Position numbers and translations under genes: made by a program. The notes under the pieces are model-generated. The model saw only the letters and a list, made by a program, of their open reading frames with translations, made no database searches and was not told where the DNA came from. A stretch of 64,000 nucleotides of DNA from SB11 sp037968475 (GTDB lineage: Bacteria; Bacteroidota; Bacteroidia; UBA8524), in contig JBBKVO010000044.1 of the NCBI GenBank assembly GCA_037968475.1, forward strand, positions 62,001 to 126,000, read 5' to 3'. This document shows, piece by piece, positions 35,685-46,300 of the stretch (positions within the stretch are counted from its first letter, which is position 1; every line of letters starts with the position of its first letter).

Positions 35685-35701
35685 ACCAAAATTTAAACAC
35701 T

Positions 35702-36046
35702 ATGCCACGTTCAGTCAACACTGTAGCATCTCGCAGGAGAAGAAAAAAAGTACTTTCAATGGCCAAAGGTTATTGGGGAGCACGTAAAAATGTTTGGACA
35801 GTAGCCAAAAACGCTGTCGAAAAAGGTTTGCAATATGCATACCGTGACCGTAAAACCAAAAAACGCAACTTCCGTGCTTTGTGGATTCAGCGTATCAACG
35901 CTGCCGCTCGTCAAGAAGGTATGAGTTATTCAGTATTTATGGGTAAAGCACACGATAAAAACATCGGGCTAAACCGTAAAGTACTTGCCGATTTGGCAAT
36001 GAACAACCCAGAAGCATTTAAAGCTGTAGTTAACGCAATTAAATAA
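35702..36046 (+). CDS. rplT: 50S ribosomal protein L20
   Basis: 114 residues, typical L20: MPRSVNTVASRRRRKKVLSM, GYWGARKNVWTVAKNAVEKG, LWIQRINAAARQEGMSYSVF. It is required early in large-subunit assembly and in several bacteria acts as the repressor of its own operon. Last gene of the cluster, with a terminator after it. Confidence 0.97.
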   Translation: MPRSVNTVASRRRRKKVLSMAKGYWGARKNVWTVAKNAVEKGLQYAYRDRKTKKRNFRALWIQRINAAARQEGMSYSVFMGKAHDKNIGLNRKVLADLAMNNPEAFKAVVNAIK

Positions 36047-36073
36047 GTCGTTTACTTTACAACTATACAAAAC

Positions 36074-36101
36074 AAAAAAAGGGGCTTTAGCCCCTTTTTT
36101 T
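36074..36101 (+). terminator. Terminator of the thrS-infC-rpmI-rplT cluster
   Basis: A-tract, stem GGGGCT/AGCCCC with a two-base inner loop, then seven T. Symmetrical, so it may work in both directions. Confidence 0.85.
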
Positions 36102-36297
36102 ATGTCATTACGTGATTTTTGTTTCTGTTAAAGGAAATTTTTTTCAAAAAAATTAAACTCTATTCTTGCCTAAATCAGTTTTTATATTTTTCTTCGTTAT
36201 ACAATTGCTAAAATATCATGCATGGCTTTATCAAATTGTAGAGGTATTGTCTGAACCTATAATCAGATGTATTAAATAACTATATAAAATTTATTTT

Positions 36298-36729
36298 ATG
36301 CGAAAAGTGATTCTTTTAACATTTATTTCTTTAGTATGTATTGCTAAAGCAAATGCACAAACAACCGTTCACGGCTCATCAGTACCTGTAACATTGTACG
36401 ACCTCACAGGCGGTTACTTTTTTAAAGTGGTAACTACCGATATTTGGATGTATGCCAATGGAAGCGTTGGGGTGGCAACTCCCTACACATTGCAACAAGT
36501 TACACCACCCACTATAAACGGTACACCCGTGGTTGATTTTAGACCCATGACCTGCTACGAAGGCAGGGTTGCTTGGGGACAAACTGCTGTTAAATGTGGT
36601 CCTTACAATGTATTTGTACAAGGGGGACAAAATGTACGAGATTGTGGTGATACAGATGATACAACTTGCAAAGTGGAATGGACGGATGAAAAAGGTTTTC
36701 ATCAAATTTACAATGTACAAATACCTTAA
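36298..36729 (+). CDS. Secreted hypothetical protein
   Basis: 143 residues with a clear signal peptide (cleavage near AKANA-Q). The mature part is beta-rich with five Cys (MTCYEGR, VKCGPY, RDCGD, TTCKVE and the aromatic strands between). No family recognised. It is followed 60 bases later by a secreted thioredoxin-like gene on the same strand; both proteins are Cys-containing and exported, so the partner might act on its disulfides (inference). Confidence 0.7.
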   Translation: MRKVILLTFISLVCIAKANAQTTVHGSSVPVTLYDLTGGYFFKVVTTDIWMYANGSVGVATPYTLQQVTPPTINGTPVVDFRPMTCYEGRVAWGQTAVKCGPYNVFVQGGQNVRDCGDTDDTTCKVEWTDEKGFHQIYNVQIP

Positions 36730-36789
36730 TGGTGTTAAAATGCTAACGGGTAATAGAATTTCTATTACCCGTTTTAAAAAAATATACGG

Positions 36790-38364
36790 ATGAAAACAGG
36801 CTTATTTATTATTAGTATTATACTAAAAGGTATTGTTATAGGACAAACCATACCAGGGCATTTATTGCAGCGTAACGGTATAGATAGTACTGCAAATACC
36901 TTATTAGTAAATATATATGCTGCAAGCTGTAAAAACTGCATTTATTCAAATCAAGAGGTTTTTACCAATGCTGTATTGGCAGGCTATAAACCTTATTTTA
37001 GTATAAGTGGACTTGCCAAAGAAGATTTAGAAGTCTTTAAAGAGGAAAATAGTTTTTCTACTGATTATCCTGTCGTGCTAGATAAAGAACTGAGCCAAAC
37101 CATTGAGTTGGGTTCTGTTTACCTACTAAAGGGTACTACTGTGCTACACCACACCGATTGTAATTATATCGAGTCGCTAAACAAATATTTTACTAAAGAA
37201 CCCCCAAAAGAGACACAAGCAAAAGAAAAACACAAGGTAGATTCAATTCCTGTTGATACTTCCTACAAATTTTATTCGGGCAGTGCGGCCTATTTAAACA
37301 AAGAGTACTGTTTGGTGATGGATTTAAGGTACACTAAAAAATTGCATAAGATTAGTATGCTAACGGGTGAAATTGCCCAACAGTTTACAATTGACGAAAA
37401 ACAATGGGCAGAGAAAATATACTCAGTACTATACAATGGTGATAAAGATAAAATTTCTAAATCATTAAAAGCAAGGCAACTGTATCTAAAGAAAGATAGG
37501 ATTTTTGGTAGCCAAGAATTTGAACCTGAAAACATAACTGTAAAAAACAAGCGTACTATATTTTCAGTCAAGTTTCATCTCCCGTACATCAATGCAGAAG
37601 GGGATACACTTAGAAAAAATACTAAGGTATTGTTTCAATTAAACGACAGTTTACAAATAATAGATTATTGGGTAGCCCCTATACAACATTTAGTAGGAGA
37701 TTTTTATATTCCTCAAAATACAGATATGACAAAGCTATTGTTATTAGGTGATACAGTGTGTTTGTCTGTGTCGTATATACATTATGGGAAAACACCATCC
37801 AATAAATACAATTACGCCAAATTTATCTTAGATAAAAACCATACTATACAGTTTCACTCCTACCTTCCCTTTACCGTACCTGATGATAAAGGGGGAATAA
37901 CGGGCGACTATAATGTTTCCCATATGTATTTGTTTAAGTACGGCGAGCAAATTGCAGGCAGTTATATAACCTTTCCCGCTATTTATAACCTCACTACCAA
38001 TACAAAAATTGATGATATAGAGCTTATAGGTAAATCCAAACGACTGAAAAGTAGAATTGATTCCATTGTGTTTGCTAAAGACATTAATAATTTGAAATTT
38101 ATGATATACTATTTTGATAGGTATAACGATAAATACTATATTATGCAATGCAAAAATGCCAATTGGAATACTTATATTTTGTTTGATAATAATCTTAACA
38201 GTGTTCAAACAGTTTATGAATCACAAGTACCAAAAGATGAAGGCACAATTTTTTATACAAACAATGGTATGGTATACATTGTTAAGTTTGGCGTAAAAGA
38301 AGAGAGTGATGTATATATACTAAAGCAAAGTGTGAATAATATTTTTAGTATGGAGGTGGATTAG
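36790..38364 (+). CDS. Secreted protein with thioredoxin-like N terminus (CKNC)
   Basis: 524 residues. A signal-type N terminus (to about IGQT) leads into a region resembling a thioredoxin fold: LLVNIYAASCKNCIYSN places a CxxC where the redox motif belongs, and DYPVVLDKELSQTIELGSVY may be the later half. Residues from about 150 on are strand-rich and resemble a propeller-like domain often attached to secreted Bacteroidota proteins. Possible periplasmic thiol-disulfide role. The family assignment is tentative. Confidence 0.6.
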   Translation: MKTGLFIISIILKGIVIGQTIPGHLLQRNGIDSTANTLLVNIYAASCKNCIYSNQEVFTNAVLAGYKPYFSISGLAKEDLEVFKEENSFSTDYPVVLDKELSQTIELGSVYLLKGTTVLHHTDCNYIESLNKYFTKEPPKETQAKEKHKVDSIPVDTSYKFYSGSAAYLNKEYCLVMDLRYTKKLHKISMLTGEIAQQFTIDEKQWAEKIYSVLYNGDKDKISKSLKARQLYLKKDRIFGSQEFEPENITVKNKRTIFSVKFHLPYINAEGDTLRKNTKVLFQLNDSLQIIDYWVAPIQHLVGDFYIPQNTDMTKLLLLGDTVCLSVSYIHYGKTPSNKYNYAKFILDKNHTIQFHSYLPFTVPDDKGGITGDYNVSHMYLFKYGEQIAGSYITFPAIYNLTTNTKIDDIELIGKSKRLKSRIDSIVFAKDINNLKFMIYYFDRYNDKYYIMQCKNANWNTYILFDNNLNSVQTVYESQVPKDEGTIFYTNNGMVYIVKFGVKEESDVYILKQSVNNIFSMEVD

Positions 38365-38406
38365 TAAACATGATTTTTATCAGTTTATAACAAGCACAAT
38401 CAGTAG

Positions 38407-38414
38407 TATATTTG
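38407..38414 (+). promoter_or_regulatory. -7 promoter element of hmgA
   Basis: A perfect TATATTTG ends four bases before the ATG at 38419, so the transcript may have almost no leader. Confidence 0.55.
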
Positions 38415-38418
38415 CCCT

Positions 38419-39576
38419 ATGCCGTTTTATTATAAACTGGGTACAATACCCCAAAAACGCCACACAGTATACCGCAAGCCTGATGGCAATTTGTATGCTG
38501 AAGAGCTTGTATCTACCGAAGGTTTTTCAAACATATACTCATTAGTATATCATTGCCATCCACCTACATTGGTAAAAGATATTGGTGAGGAATATAGTGT
38601 AGAGCCTAAAGTGGCTATTGCTAAAAATATGCGCCACCGCAGTTTCCTCACTTTTGATGTACCTGCCAAAGATGATTATTTAGAAAGCCGTGTGCCTCTT
38701 TTGGTAAACAGCGATTTACACATAAGCAGTGCTGCCCCAAAAAAATCTACTACCGATTATTTTGTAAAAAACAGCGATGCCGATGAGGTGATTTTTGTGC
38801 ACGAAGGGACGGGTAAACTAAAAACGTTGTATGGCGAAATACCCTTTGAGTATGGTGATTACTTGGTTATCCCTCGTGGAACTATACATCAATTTGAGTT
38901 TGACGGCGAAAATAACCGATTGTTTATTACAGAATCGTTTAGCCCCATAGTACCACCAAAACGCTACCGTAACAATTTTGGACAATTGCTAGAGCATAGC
39001 CCTTATTGCGAGCGTGATATAAAATTGCCTGAAAACCTAAAAACCCACGATGAAAAGGGAGAGTTTAAGGTGATGATAAAAAAACAAGGCATGATGTGGC
39101 CGTATACCTATGCCACACACCCTTTTGATGCCATAGGCTGGGATGGTTATGTTTATCCCTATGGTTTCTCAATTCATAATTTTGAGCCCATTACAGGGCG
39201 TGTACACCAGCCGCCACCGGTACACCAAACTTTTGAGGGACATAACTTTGTTATTTGTTCGTTTTGCCCTCGCTTGTTCGATTACCACCCGCAGGCAGTA
39301 CCAGCACCCTATAACCATAGCAATGTCGATAGTGACGAAATACTATACTATGTTGATGGTGATTTTATGAGCCGCAAACATGTAGAGCGTGGTATGATAA
39401 CCCTTCACCCAAAAGGTATTCCACACGGGCCACACCCTGGAACGGTTGAAAAATCGATAGGTGCAAAAGAAACTCACGAATTGGCAGTGATGATAGATCC
39501 TTTTCATCCCCTGCAAATTACCGAGCAAGCGCTTGCACTTGAAGACCCTGCTTACTGGAAAAGCTGGACTGAATAA
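38419..39576 (+). CDS. hmgA: Homogentisate 1,2-dioxygenase
   Basis: 385 residues of the shorter bacterial form. Cupin-like barrel with family motifs DEVIFVHEGTGKLKTLYGE and DYLVIPRGTIHQFEF; iron-ligand region YNHSNVDSDEILYYVDGDF and LHPKGIPHGPHPG. It opens the ring of homogentisate to maleylacetoacetate in tyrosine and phenylalanine breakdown. The gene for the preceding step, 4-hydroxyphenylpyruvate dioxygenase, lies about 1.3 kb downstream, separated by one secreted unknown gene. Confidence 0.95.
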   Translation: MPFYYKLGTIPQKRHTVYRKPDGNLYAEELVSTEGFSNIYSLVYHCHPPTLVKDIGEEYSVEPKVAIAKNMRHRSFLTFDVPAKDDYLESRVPLLVNSDLHISSAAPKKSTTDYFVKNSDADEVIFVHEGTGKLKTLYGEIPFEYGDYLVIPRGTIHQFEFDGENNRLFITESFSPIVPPKRYRNNFGQLLEHSPYCERDIKLPENLKTHDEKGEFKVMIKKQGMMWPYTYATHPFDAIGWDGYVYPYGFSIHNFEPITGRVHQPPPVHQTFEGHNFVICSFCPRLFDYHPQAVPAPYNHSNVDSDEILYYVDGDFMSRKHVERGMITLHPKGIPHGPHPGTVEKSIGAKETHELAVMIDPFHPLQITEQALALEDPAYWKSWTE

Positions 39577-39604
39577 GTTTGATTTAACCTGTAATACAAT
39601 ATTG

Positions 39605-39627
39605 AAGCCTCGAAAGAGGCTTTTTTT
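39605..39627 (+). terminator. Terminator of hmgA
   Basis: Stem AAGCCTC/GAGGCTT with a GAAA tetraloop and a seven-T tract. Confidence 0.85.
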
Positions 39628-39661
39628 GTATCTTTTAGTACTATGTTTATTATAAGTATAG

Positions 39662-40831
39662 ATGAGATTATTGATTATACTATTTCTACTGTTACCTACT
39701 TTACTTTTTAGCCAAGACTATCATGTAAGAGGTTGTGATAGTAGGTTTTATAAAACGAAGACTTACAGGGTTTTGACCGGCGAAGGTGTAGTAGAAGACA
39801 AATCTTGCGTAGAACGTCGGCGGTGGCCGGATGGTAAATATTATTTTTATTATGATACTGACACTGACACGTTTTTACAAAAACCGTACATATATCAAGT
39901 ATTTAAAAACGGGAGTTCTACATACAGAAAAAAAGTAGGGAACAGAAAAGAAGAGGTGAGTAGAGAGTTTGCATACCTGGGATATTATGAAAATGGGGTG
40001 CTTAAATCAGAAGAAGGATCTGATTCAGGGGCTTTTGATTGGAGACGAAACTTAAATAGATATTACGATAGCTCAGGAAATTTATATTGGAAATGGAGGC
40101 TGAGTTTAAAGGGTATTGATGAACATGGGAATGTTTTAGAAAATACAGAGTTGCTTATACTAAATAAAGGAGATACAGTTAGTTATACTTTAAGCTATGG
40201 AACAGGAGAACATGCATATAACGGATATTATTATTCTACTACAAAAATTAAAGAGAACGATACCATAACAAAAAAGCAGATTATAGAAAAACAGATCACA
40301 CATATTGATAGAGGAACAAATAATTTTTTTGATCATTACTGGTTAGATGATACAATTACCTTTAGGTATAGTGAAAAAGGAGAAGTTATATCTAAAACTC
40401 AAAGCATATTTGCTAGTAGCCATATATACAAAAAGAATGTTAGCTACATAAACGATAGCTTGGTGTATTATCATTTTGAATTAACACAAGATTTCAATTT
40501 TAATGATAGTGATTGTAACTATGCTGAATTTCATAGTAACGGAATGCCAAAGTACTTAAGAATGAGTTATTGCCAGCAAGATAGACTTATAACAAAATAC
40601 GATAGCACGGGAGAAGAAACCTATAGAGAAGAATTTTTTGTTATAAAAGATAATAGAACTAATAGATTAACTTATTTGTATAAGCCTAACCGAGAAAGGT
40701 ATTTAATTAAAAAAGAGGTTTGTAAACGTAAGCGATGCAAATATTGGCTGTATAATGAGAATGGAGAGTTGGTGAAAGTGAAACGATATAGGAAAAAAGG
40801 AAGTATTATAAAATACCAATACTCTCAGTAG
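39662..40831 (+). CDS. Secreted hypothetical protein with MORN-like text repeats
   Basis: 389 residues with a signal peptide (LLPTLLFSQ). The mature protein is rich in Tyr, Lys and Asp and has recurring short strands such as YYENGVLKSEE, YYDSSGNLYWKWR and YNENGELVKVKRY, of the toxin-antitoxin-like or MORN-like repeat style frequent in Bacteroidota exported proteins. No catalytic motif. It begins shortly after the hmgA terminator and interrupts the tyrosine catabolism genes. Function unknown. Confidence 0.7.
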   Translation: MRLLIILFLLLPTLLFSQDYHVRGCDSRFYKTKTYRVLTGEGVVEDKSCVERRRWPDGKYYFYYDTDTDTFLQKPYIYQVFKNGSSTYRKKVGNRKEEVSREFAYLGYYENGVLKSEEGSDSGAFDWRRNLNRYYDSSGNLYWKWRLSLKGIDEHGNVLENTELLILNKGDTVSYTLSYGTGEHAYNGYYYSTTKIKENDTITKKQIIEKQITHIDRGTNNFFDHYWLDDTITFRYSEKGEVISKTQSIFASSHIYKKNVSYINDSLVYYHFELTQDFNFNDSDCNYAEFHSNGMPKYLRMSYCQQDRLITKYDSTGEETYREEFFVIKDNRTNRLTYLYKPNRERYLIKKEVCKRKRCKYWLYNENGELVKVKRYRKKGSIIKYQYSQ

Positions 40832-40860
40832 TGTTGCGCGGCTACTTTTCAAAAAAAACG

Positions 40861-40868
40861 TACCTTTG
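40861..40868 (+). promoter_or_regulatory. -7 promoter element of the HPPD operon
   Basis: A perfect TACCTTTG lies 25 bases before the ATG at 40894; a TTG at 40834-40836, 24 bases upstream, may be part of the -33 element. Confidence 0.55.
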
Positions 40869-40893
40869 CACTCTTAAAAAAAGATTAAGATAG

Positions 40894-42018
40894 ATGGAAA
40901 CAGTAGCACTAAAAGATATTGATACAACCCAAGATTTTCTGCCCCTAAACGGTACCGATTATGTAGAGTTTTATGTAGGCAATGCCAAACAAGCTGCACA
41001 CTATTATAAAACAGCATTCGGCTTTCAAAGCCATGCCTATGCAGGCCCCGAAACTGGTGTGCGTGATAAAGCATCATACGTTTTAGTTCAAGATAAATTA
41101 CGTTTTGTATTTACCACTCCGTTGGATGGTAATAATGAAATTGCTGATCATATATACAAACATGGTGATGGTGTAAAAGTATTAGCTCTTTGGGTAGATG
41201 ATGCACGTAGTGCATGGGAAGAAACTACCAAACGCGGTGCAAAAAGCTTTTTCGAGCCTCGTGTAGAGACAGATGCGCAGGGCGAAGTAGTGCGCGCAGG
41301 TATACATACCTACGGCGATACTGTACATATTTTTGTTGAACGTAAAAACTATAACGGTTTGTTTTTACCCGGTTACAGAGAATGGAAATCAGCATACAAC
41401 CCAACCGAAACAGGCTTGTTGTATGTAGACCACTGTGTGGGTAATGTTGATTGGAACGAGATGAATACTTGGGTAGAATTTTATGCCAAAGTAATGGGTT
41501 TTCAACAAATTGTATCGTTTGATGATAAAGATATCAGCACCGAATATTCGGCTTTGATGAGTAAGGTGATGAGCAACGGCAACGGACGTATTAAATTCCC
41601 TATAAACGAACCTGCCGAAGGTAAAAAGAAATCGCAAATTGAAGAATACCTTGATTTTTATAAAGGTCAGGGTGTACAACACGTAGCCATTGCTACAAAT
41701 AATATTGTTGAAACCGTAACCGAATTGCAAAACCGTGGTGTTGAGTTTTTAAAAGTTCCTGCAACGTATTATGAAACTGTTCTTGATCGTGTAGGGAAAA
41801 TAGATGAAGACCTTGCTCCGTTAGCCGAGTTGGGTATTTTGATTGATCGCGACGATGAAGGTTACTTGTTGCAAATATTTACCAAACCTGTAGAAGATCG
41901 CCCTACTTTGTTTTATGAAATAATACAACGCAAGGGTGCTAAATCGTTTGGTAAAGGCAACTTTAAAGCACTTTTTGAAGCTATTGAACGTGAGCAGGAT
42001 TTGAGGGGTAACTTATAA
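40894..42018 (+). CDS. hppD: 4-hydroxyphenylpyruvate dioxygenase
   Basis: 374 residues, two-domain vicinal oxygen chelate enzyme. Iron ligands can be read as H180 (YVDHCVGNV), H263 (GVQHVAIAT) and E342 (FYEIIQR). The C-terminal gate helix (GKGNFKALFEAIEREQDLRG) is complete. It converts 4-hydroxyphenylpyruvate to homogentisate, the substrate of the hmgA product encoded upstream. The stop overlaps the start of the LOG-family gene by one base. Confidence 0.96.
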   Translation: METVALKDIDTTQDFLPLNGTDYVEFYVGNAKQAAHYYKTAFGFQSHAYAGPETGVRDKASYVLVQDKLRFVFTTPLDGNNEIADHIYKHGDGVKVLALWVDDARSAWEETTKRGAKSFFEPRVETDAQGEVVRAGIHTYGDTVHIFVERKNYNGLFLPGYREWKSAYNPTETGLLYVDHCVGNVDWNEMNTWVEFYAKVMGFQQIVSFDDKDISTEYSALMSKVMSNGNGRIKFPINEPAEGKKKSQIEEYLDFYKGQGVQHVAIATNNIVETVTELQNRGVEFLKVPATYYETVLDRVGKIDEDLAPLAELGILIDRDDEGYLLQIFTKPVEDRPTLFYEIIQRKGAKSFGKGNFKALFEAIEREQDLRGNL

Positions 42019-42752
42019 TGACTGATAAGAAACCGCACAGCAAAGAAGAGTTAGAGCTGCTTGAAGGGCCGCGCAAACGTCTTTCAGACTTTGGTCTCGC
42101 TTTTAAAGTATTTAAAGAATTTGTACGTGGCTTTAGGGTACTACATTTTGTAGGCCCTTGTGTAACCGTATTTGGTTCGGCACGCTTTAAAGAAGACCAT
42201 AAATACTACAAATTAGGCGTTGAGGTAGGTAAAAACCTGGTACACTTAGGTTTTACCGTAATGACAGGCGGAGGTCCCGGTGTTATGGAAGCTGCCAATC
42301 GTGGTGCTTTTGAAAACGGTGGGCGCAGCGTAGGTTGTAATATAGAATTGCCTTTTGAGCAATACCCCAATAAATACCTGCACAAATGGGTGGGTATTAA
42401 GTACTTTTTTGTGCGTAAGGTATTTTTGGTAAAGTATAGCTATGCCCTTGTAGTATTGCCCGGTGGCTTTGGTACTATGGATGAAATGGCCGAGGTGCTA
42501 ACTTTAATACAAACCCAAAAAATAGAAAACTTTCCTGTAGTACTTATGGGGAAAGAGTATTGGGCAAAGTTTTTAGAGTTTGTTGATTTTATGGCTGTTG
42601 AGGGAACTATTGATGAGGCTGATAAAGACTTGTATTTAGTTACTGATGATATGCAAGAGGCTATGGACTATATACAAAAGCACGCGGTTGTAAAATACGG
42701 CTTGCGAAAAATAAAGCCCAAAAGCAAATGGTGGCTGGGCGAAGACAAATAA
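42018..42752 (+). CDS. LOG family protein (TIGR00730 Rossmann fold)
   Basis: 244 residues with the LOG signatures GGGPGVMEAANRGA and PGGFGTMDE, a nucleotide-binding Rossmann fold. Proteins with this motif release adenine-type bases from nucleoside 5'-monophosphates (cytokinin-activating LOG in plants; nucleotide 5'-monophosphate nucleosidase in bacteria). Older databases call it lysine decarboxylase, which is wrong for this family. It is translationally coupled to HPPD. Confidence 0.9.
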   Translation: MTDKKPHSKEELELLEGPRKRLSDFGLAFKVFKEFVRGFRVLHFVGPCVTVFGSARFKEDHKYYKLGVEVGKNLVHLGFTVMTGGGPGVMEAANRGAFENGGRSVGCNIELPFEQYPNKYLHKWVGIKYFFVRKVFLVKYSYALVVLPGGFGTMDEMAEVLTLIQTQKIENFPVVLMGKEYWAKFLEFVDFMAVEGTIDEADKDLYLVTDDMQEAMDYIQKHAVVKYGLRKIKPKSKWWLGEDK

Positions 42753-42756
42753 ACCG

Positions 42757-43152
42757 ATGGATGCAGTACAAGAGTATATAGCTGCACTGGAAGAAGAGAA
42801 GAAACTGATTGCAAGCTATTTGTACGAGATAGTACTAAGCACCTCACCAAAATTCGAAACAAAATTATCATACGGCGTACCCTATTTTAGCATTAATTAT
42901 AGGGTATGCTTTATATGGCCGGCATCATCGCCATTGGCTATTGAAAAAGAAGGTGTGCAATTAGGCTTTTGCAAAGGCAGTTTGCTTGCCAATCAACAAG
43001 GCTTGCTTGATATGGGCAAACGCAAAGAAGTAGCTATTGTAAACTATACTCAACTTAACCAATTAAACGAAGACTTAGTGAGAGAGATTTTATTTGAAGC
43101 TATTGAAGTTGACGAATTGGTGTATAGGAAACGGAAGATTAAGAACGGTTAA
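42757..43152 (+). CDS. DUF1801 family protein
   Basis: 131 residues of the DUF1801/YdhG-like type: LSTSPKFETKLSYGVPYFSI is the conserved region, with Trp/Pro in IWPASSPLA and a C-terminal helix. Distantly similar to the protein at 10923. It follows the LOG gene by four bases and ends the HPPD operon. Function unknown. Confidence 0.8.
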   Translation: MDAVQEYIAALEEEKKLIASYLYEIVLSTSPKFETKLSYGVPYFSINYRVCFIWPASSPLAIEKEGVQLGFCKGSLLANQQGLLDMGKRKEVAIVNYTQLNQLNEDLVREILFEAIEVDELVYRKRKIKNG

Positions 43153-43267
43153 TTTAACGTGAGTTCGAAAAAAAACTAACTCAAAATGAACGTGTTGGAA
43201 TGCGGCTGTTGTCCTGTTGAGGCTCTCGAAGCATGGCGGGGCTGGCCAAACGCGCATTCACCCTTCG

Positions 43268-43296
43268 TCCCGAAAGTGTTCGGGATCAGGATGACA
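43268..43296. repeat. REP-like hairpin
   Basis: CCCGAA-AGTG-TTCGGG (43269-43284) followed by ATCAGGATGACAG, an interspersed-repeat type ending also seen near 29550. It lies between convergent genes. Confidence 0.5.
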
Positions 43297-43350
43297 GTCC
43301 ACGCATGCCTATCCATAGGGCGGTGAACTTTCTATTATCCCGATTTCACG

Positions 43351-46300
43351 CTAATTTAAAATAGTAACAGTGCCTTTGTTTAGGTGTATACTATTGTCCC
43401 AGCCTGTGTAACGAACCAACCAAATAAAAACATCATCGGCAGGACCTTTACGAGAATATGCACCCGTCCATTGTTCGTTTTTATCATAACTTTCAAATAC
43501 CTTCTCTCCCCAGCGATTAAACACCTGCATATGATATTCTTTTACAAAAACATCTACTTGTCCCCAAACATCGTTTAGGTTATCACCTGTGGGGGTAAAT
43601 GCCGTAGGAACGTGCAATAAAGGAGCTTGTATCAACTTTACTTCATTTGATTGTGATTCAGCAAGGTTACCTTCACTTTCGTGAGCAATTACCTTGTACC
43701 AATATGCACCCCAGTCGTAGTCAAGTTTGTCATCATCATGGTTTAGAACAGCAGGAGCACCTTGATATACCTGTGAAGGATTTTTGCGATCGTCCCAACG
43801 GATTAATTCATAATTATCAATACCTATTTTCCAATCTTTATAATCGTCCCAAGTAAGTTTGTGTAAATAGGGTTCTGATATACCTCGTAACACAATGTTG
43901 CAACCAATATTGCTAAAATTACTTATGTGTCCACATTTATCGGTTACTTGTATTTGGTAACAAAACGATTGATTGTTTACTTTTACTTTTTCATCAATAA
44001 ACATAGTATCAGTACTTTGGTTAGTACTGCCATAAAACATATAGTTAGGTGCATGGCCACCACTGGTGCGTGGTGCACGGTATATTAAGTAGGTGTCAAA
44101 GTCGTCTTCTTTAGTATCCAACCAAACCAGTTTTACATTTTTATTGTTTTCAACTGTTGCAGTAACAATTTCAGTAGCTTTTATTGGGGCATTAAATTGG
44201 TCTTTAGTACAAATTAAATATGAATTAGCACCCTTTACTCCACATACATTTACTGAATATATATAATAGCAATAGTTTTTATTTCTGTAGTCGCTTACAG
44301 CAAGGTCGGTATACTCAAAAACATCACTTTTGTTAAAAGGGCCTAGGTTAAAAATATTTCCCTGTGGGTCGGTTTTAACTATTATAAAGTGTGAAAAGTA
44401 AGGGTTGCTAGTATCGGCACCTTCCCATCTTATTTTCAGGCTGGTGGGCGAGTTAGGAACAACACACAATACACTTGGAGGAGGAATAACAGGGGGAGCG
44501 AGTACTAATATTTTTATGGTAGCACTATCGCTTTTAGTATCGGGGCAACCTAAATCGTGTATTTTCACACGCATATATAAGGTATCGCCAGTAACGTGTT
44601 CGCAACCGGGTATCCAATCAAAACCTAGCTGAACTTGTCTTAATCCTTTACTAGGGTGAGTAATTGTTGGTTTTGTACCCGGGAACGTAGGTTTGCCAAA
44701 ATCACCCATATCAACATCAAAATATAATGTATCATAACGGTCTACGTCAGTTCCAAAATAATTAAATTTTATTGGGTTATTGGCTATTGCTGAGTAGAAT
44801 ACATCGTTTACAACCGGTGCGCGATTTAGGTTTTCAAAATCGAGTTTTAATATAGCGTTGTTGCAGTTATTACTGTTGTTTGTTTGAGAGTGCGCACCAG
44901 CGGTAGTGGGGAATAGGCTATTACCGCCACAACCTGCACATACCGATTGATATATAATGCCTTTTTTATCAAAACGACTGGTACCCCCGTCAACGTGCTC
45001 GCCTTGCGCAGGGTTAAATCTTACACCACCAAAAAAGGTAGCATATAAAAGTGTATCCAGATTTTGTGAAAAAACAGCTAAATAAAAGTCTGAACCATCC
45101 GTATTTTTTTGATAGGCATCAGTAGTTACAGGCATTTGTATTGTATTTCCCCCGTGTCCCGCAGGAGCATTATTTACTAAACCTCCCCAACCACTTACAA
45201 ATATCCTTTCGCATTCATCCACTAAAAAAGCTGAAGGTGAAATTTGAGGGCGTATAGCACCATGTCCGTATATCATAGAGCGTAAACGTACTTTTAAATC
45301 AGGCGTATATTTGCATATAAATTGCCCGCCATCTGTGTGGCTATATATAGGGGTAGTTATAGGCCACACACCATTGGTTTGGCCTGTAACATAAGGATTG
45401 TCGTATTTATCTACTTTAACAAAATAGGCTTGGTCGTATAAGCCTGTGCCAACATAAGTAGCATTAAGAACCTGATTTCCTGCGGGAGAAATTTTTACCA
45501 TAAAACCATCACCAACTCCACCCTGATAGGTAGTTGTTTCGCCCATTCCTGCATTTATAACATTAAGGCCTGATGTAGTGCCGCCTGCAACCAAAATATT
45601 GCCTTTGCTGTCCAAGTCTAGCCCATTGCATACATCAACAGCAGGGCCACCCAAATAGCTGCTCCAAACTAAGTTAGTAGCATCTTGGTTAAGCTTAAAA
45701 ACGCAACCGTCCTGTCCGCCCGCTATTGTATTTTGAAAGGCATTTTTTAAAGGAAAACCAACTGCCGATCGCGTACTTGTGGCCACATATATATCGTCGT
45801 TACCATCAACAATTACCTCGCCCCTATATTGGTCTCCGTAGTTGTAAGCAAGAGGTGTTCCAGCAGGGTTTGCATCACCGTTAAGCCCATCTACACCAGT
45901 ACCACCAATAAAAGTAGAGCCAATCATCCTTTTTCCGTCGGCACTAAGAACAAATACAAAAATATCTGCCTGACCATTAAAACTATTATCAAACCCATTA
46001 GGATCAACAGGAAAATTGTTTGAAAACGTTGTTCCAAATACTATTAGCTCGTTACGACTGTTTACCACCATACTATGTGGCTCTTCGTTATGCGTACCTC
46101 CTAAATAAGTGGCGTATATAAGTGTTTTACCGTCGCTACTTACTTTATATACAGTAGCATCACGAGCTAAATCTTCGTCCACACCACCTACACCATTTCT
46201 AAAATTGGTTTGGAAAGCTCCGGGCGTAACAGGGAAGCTACCGTCTGAACCTGTATAGGCATAAGCAGCCCCACCACTATAGGCGTTACCTGTATTATCC

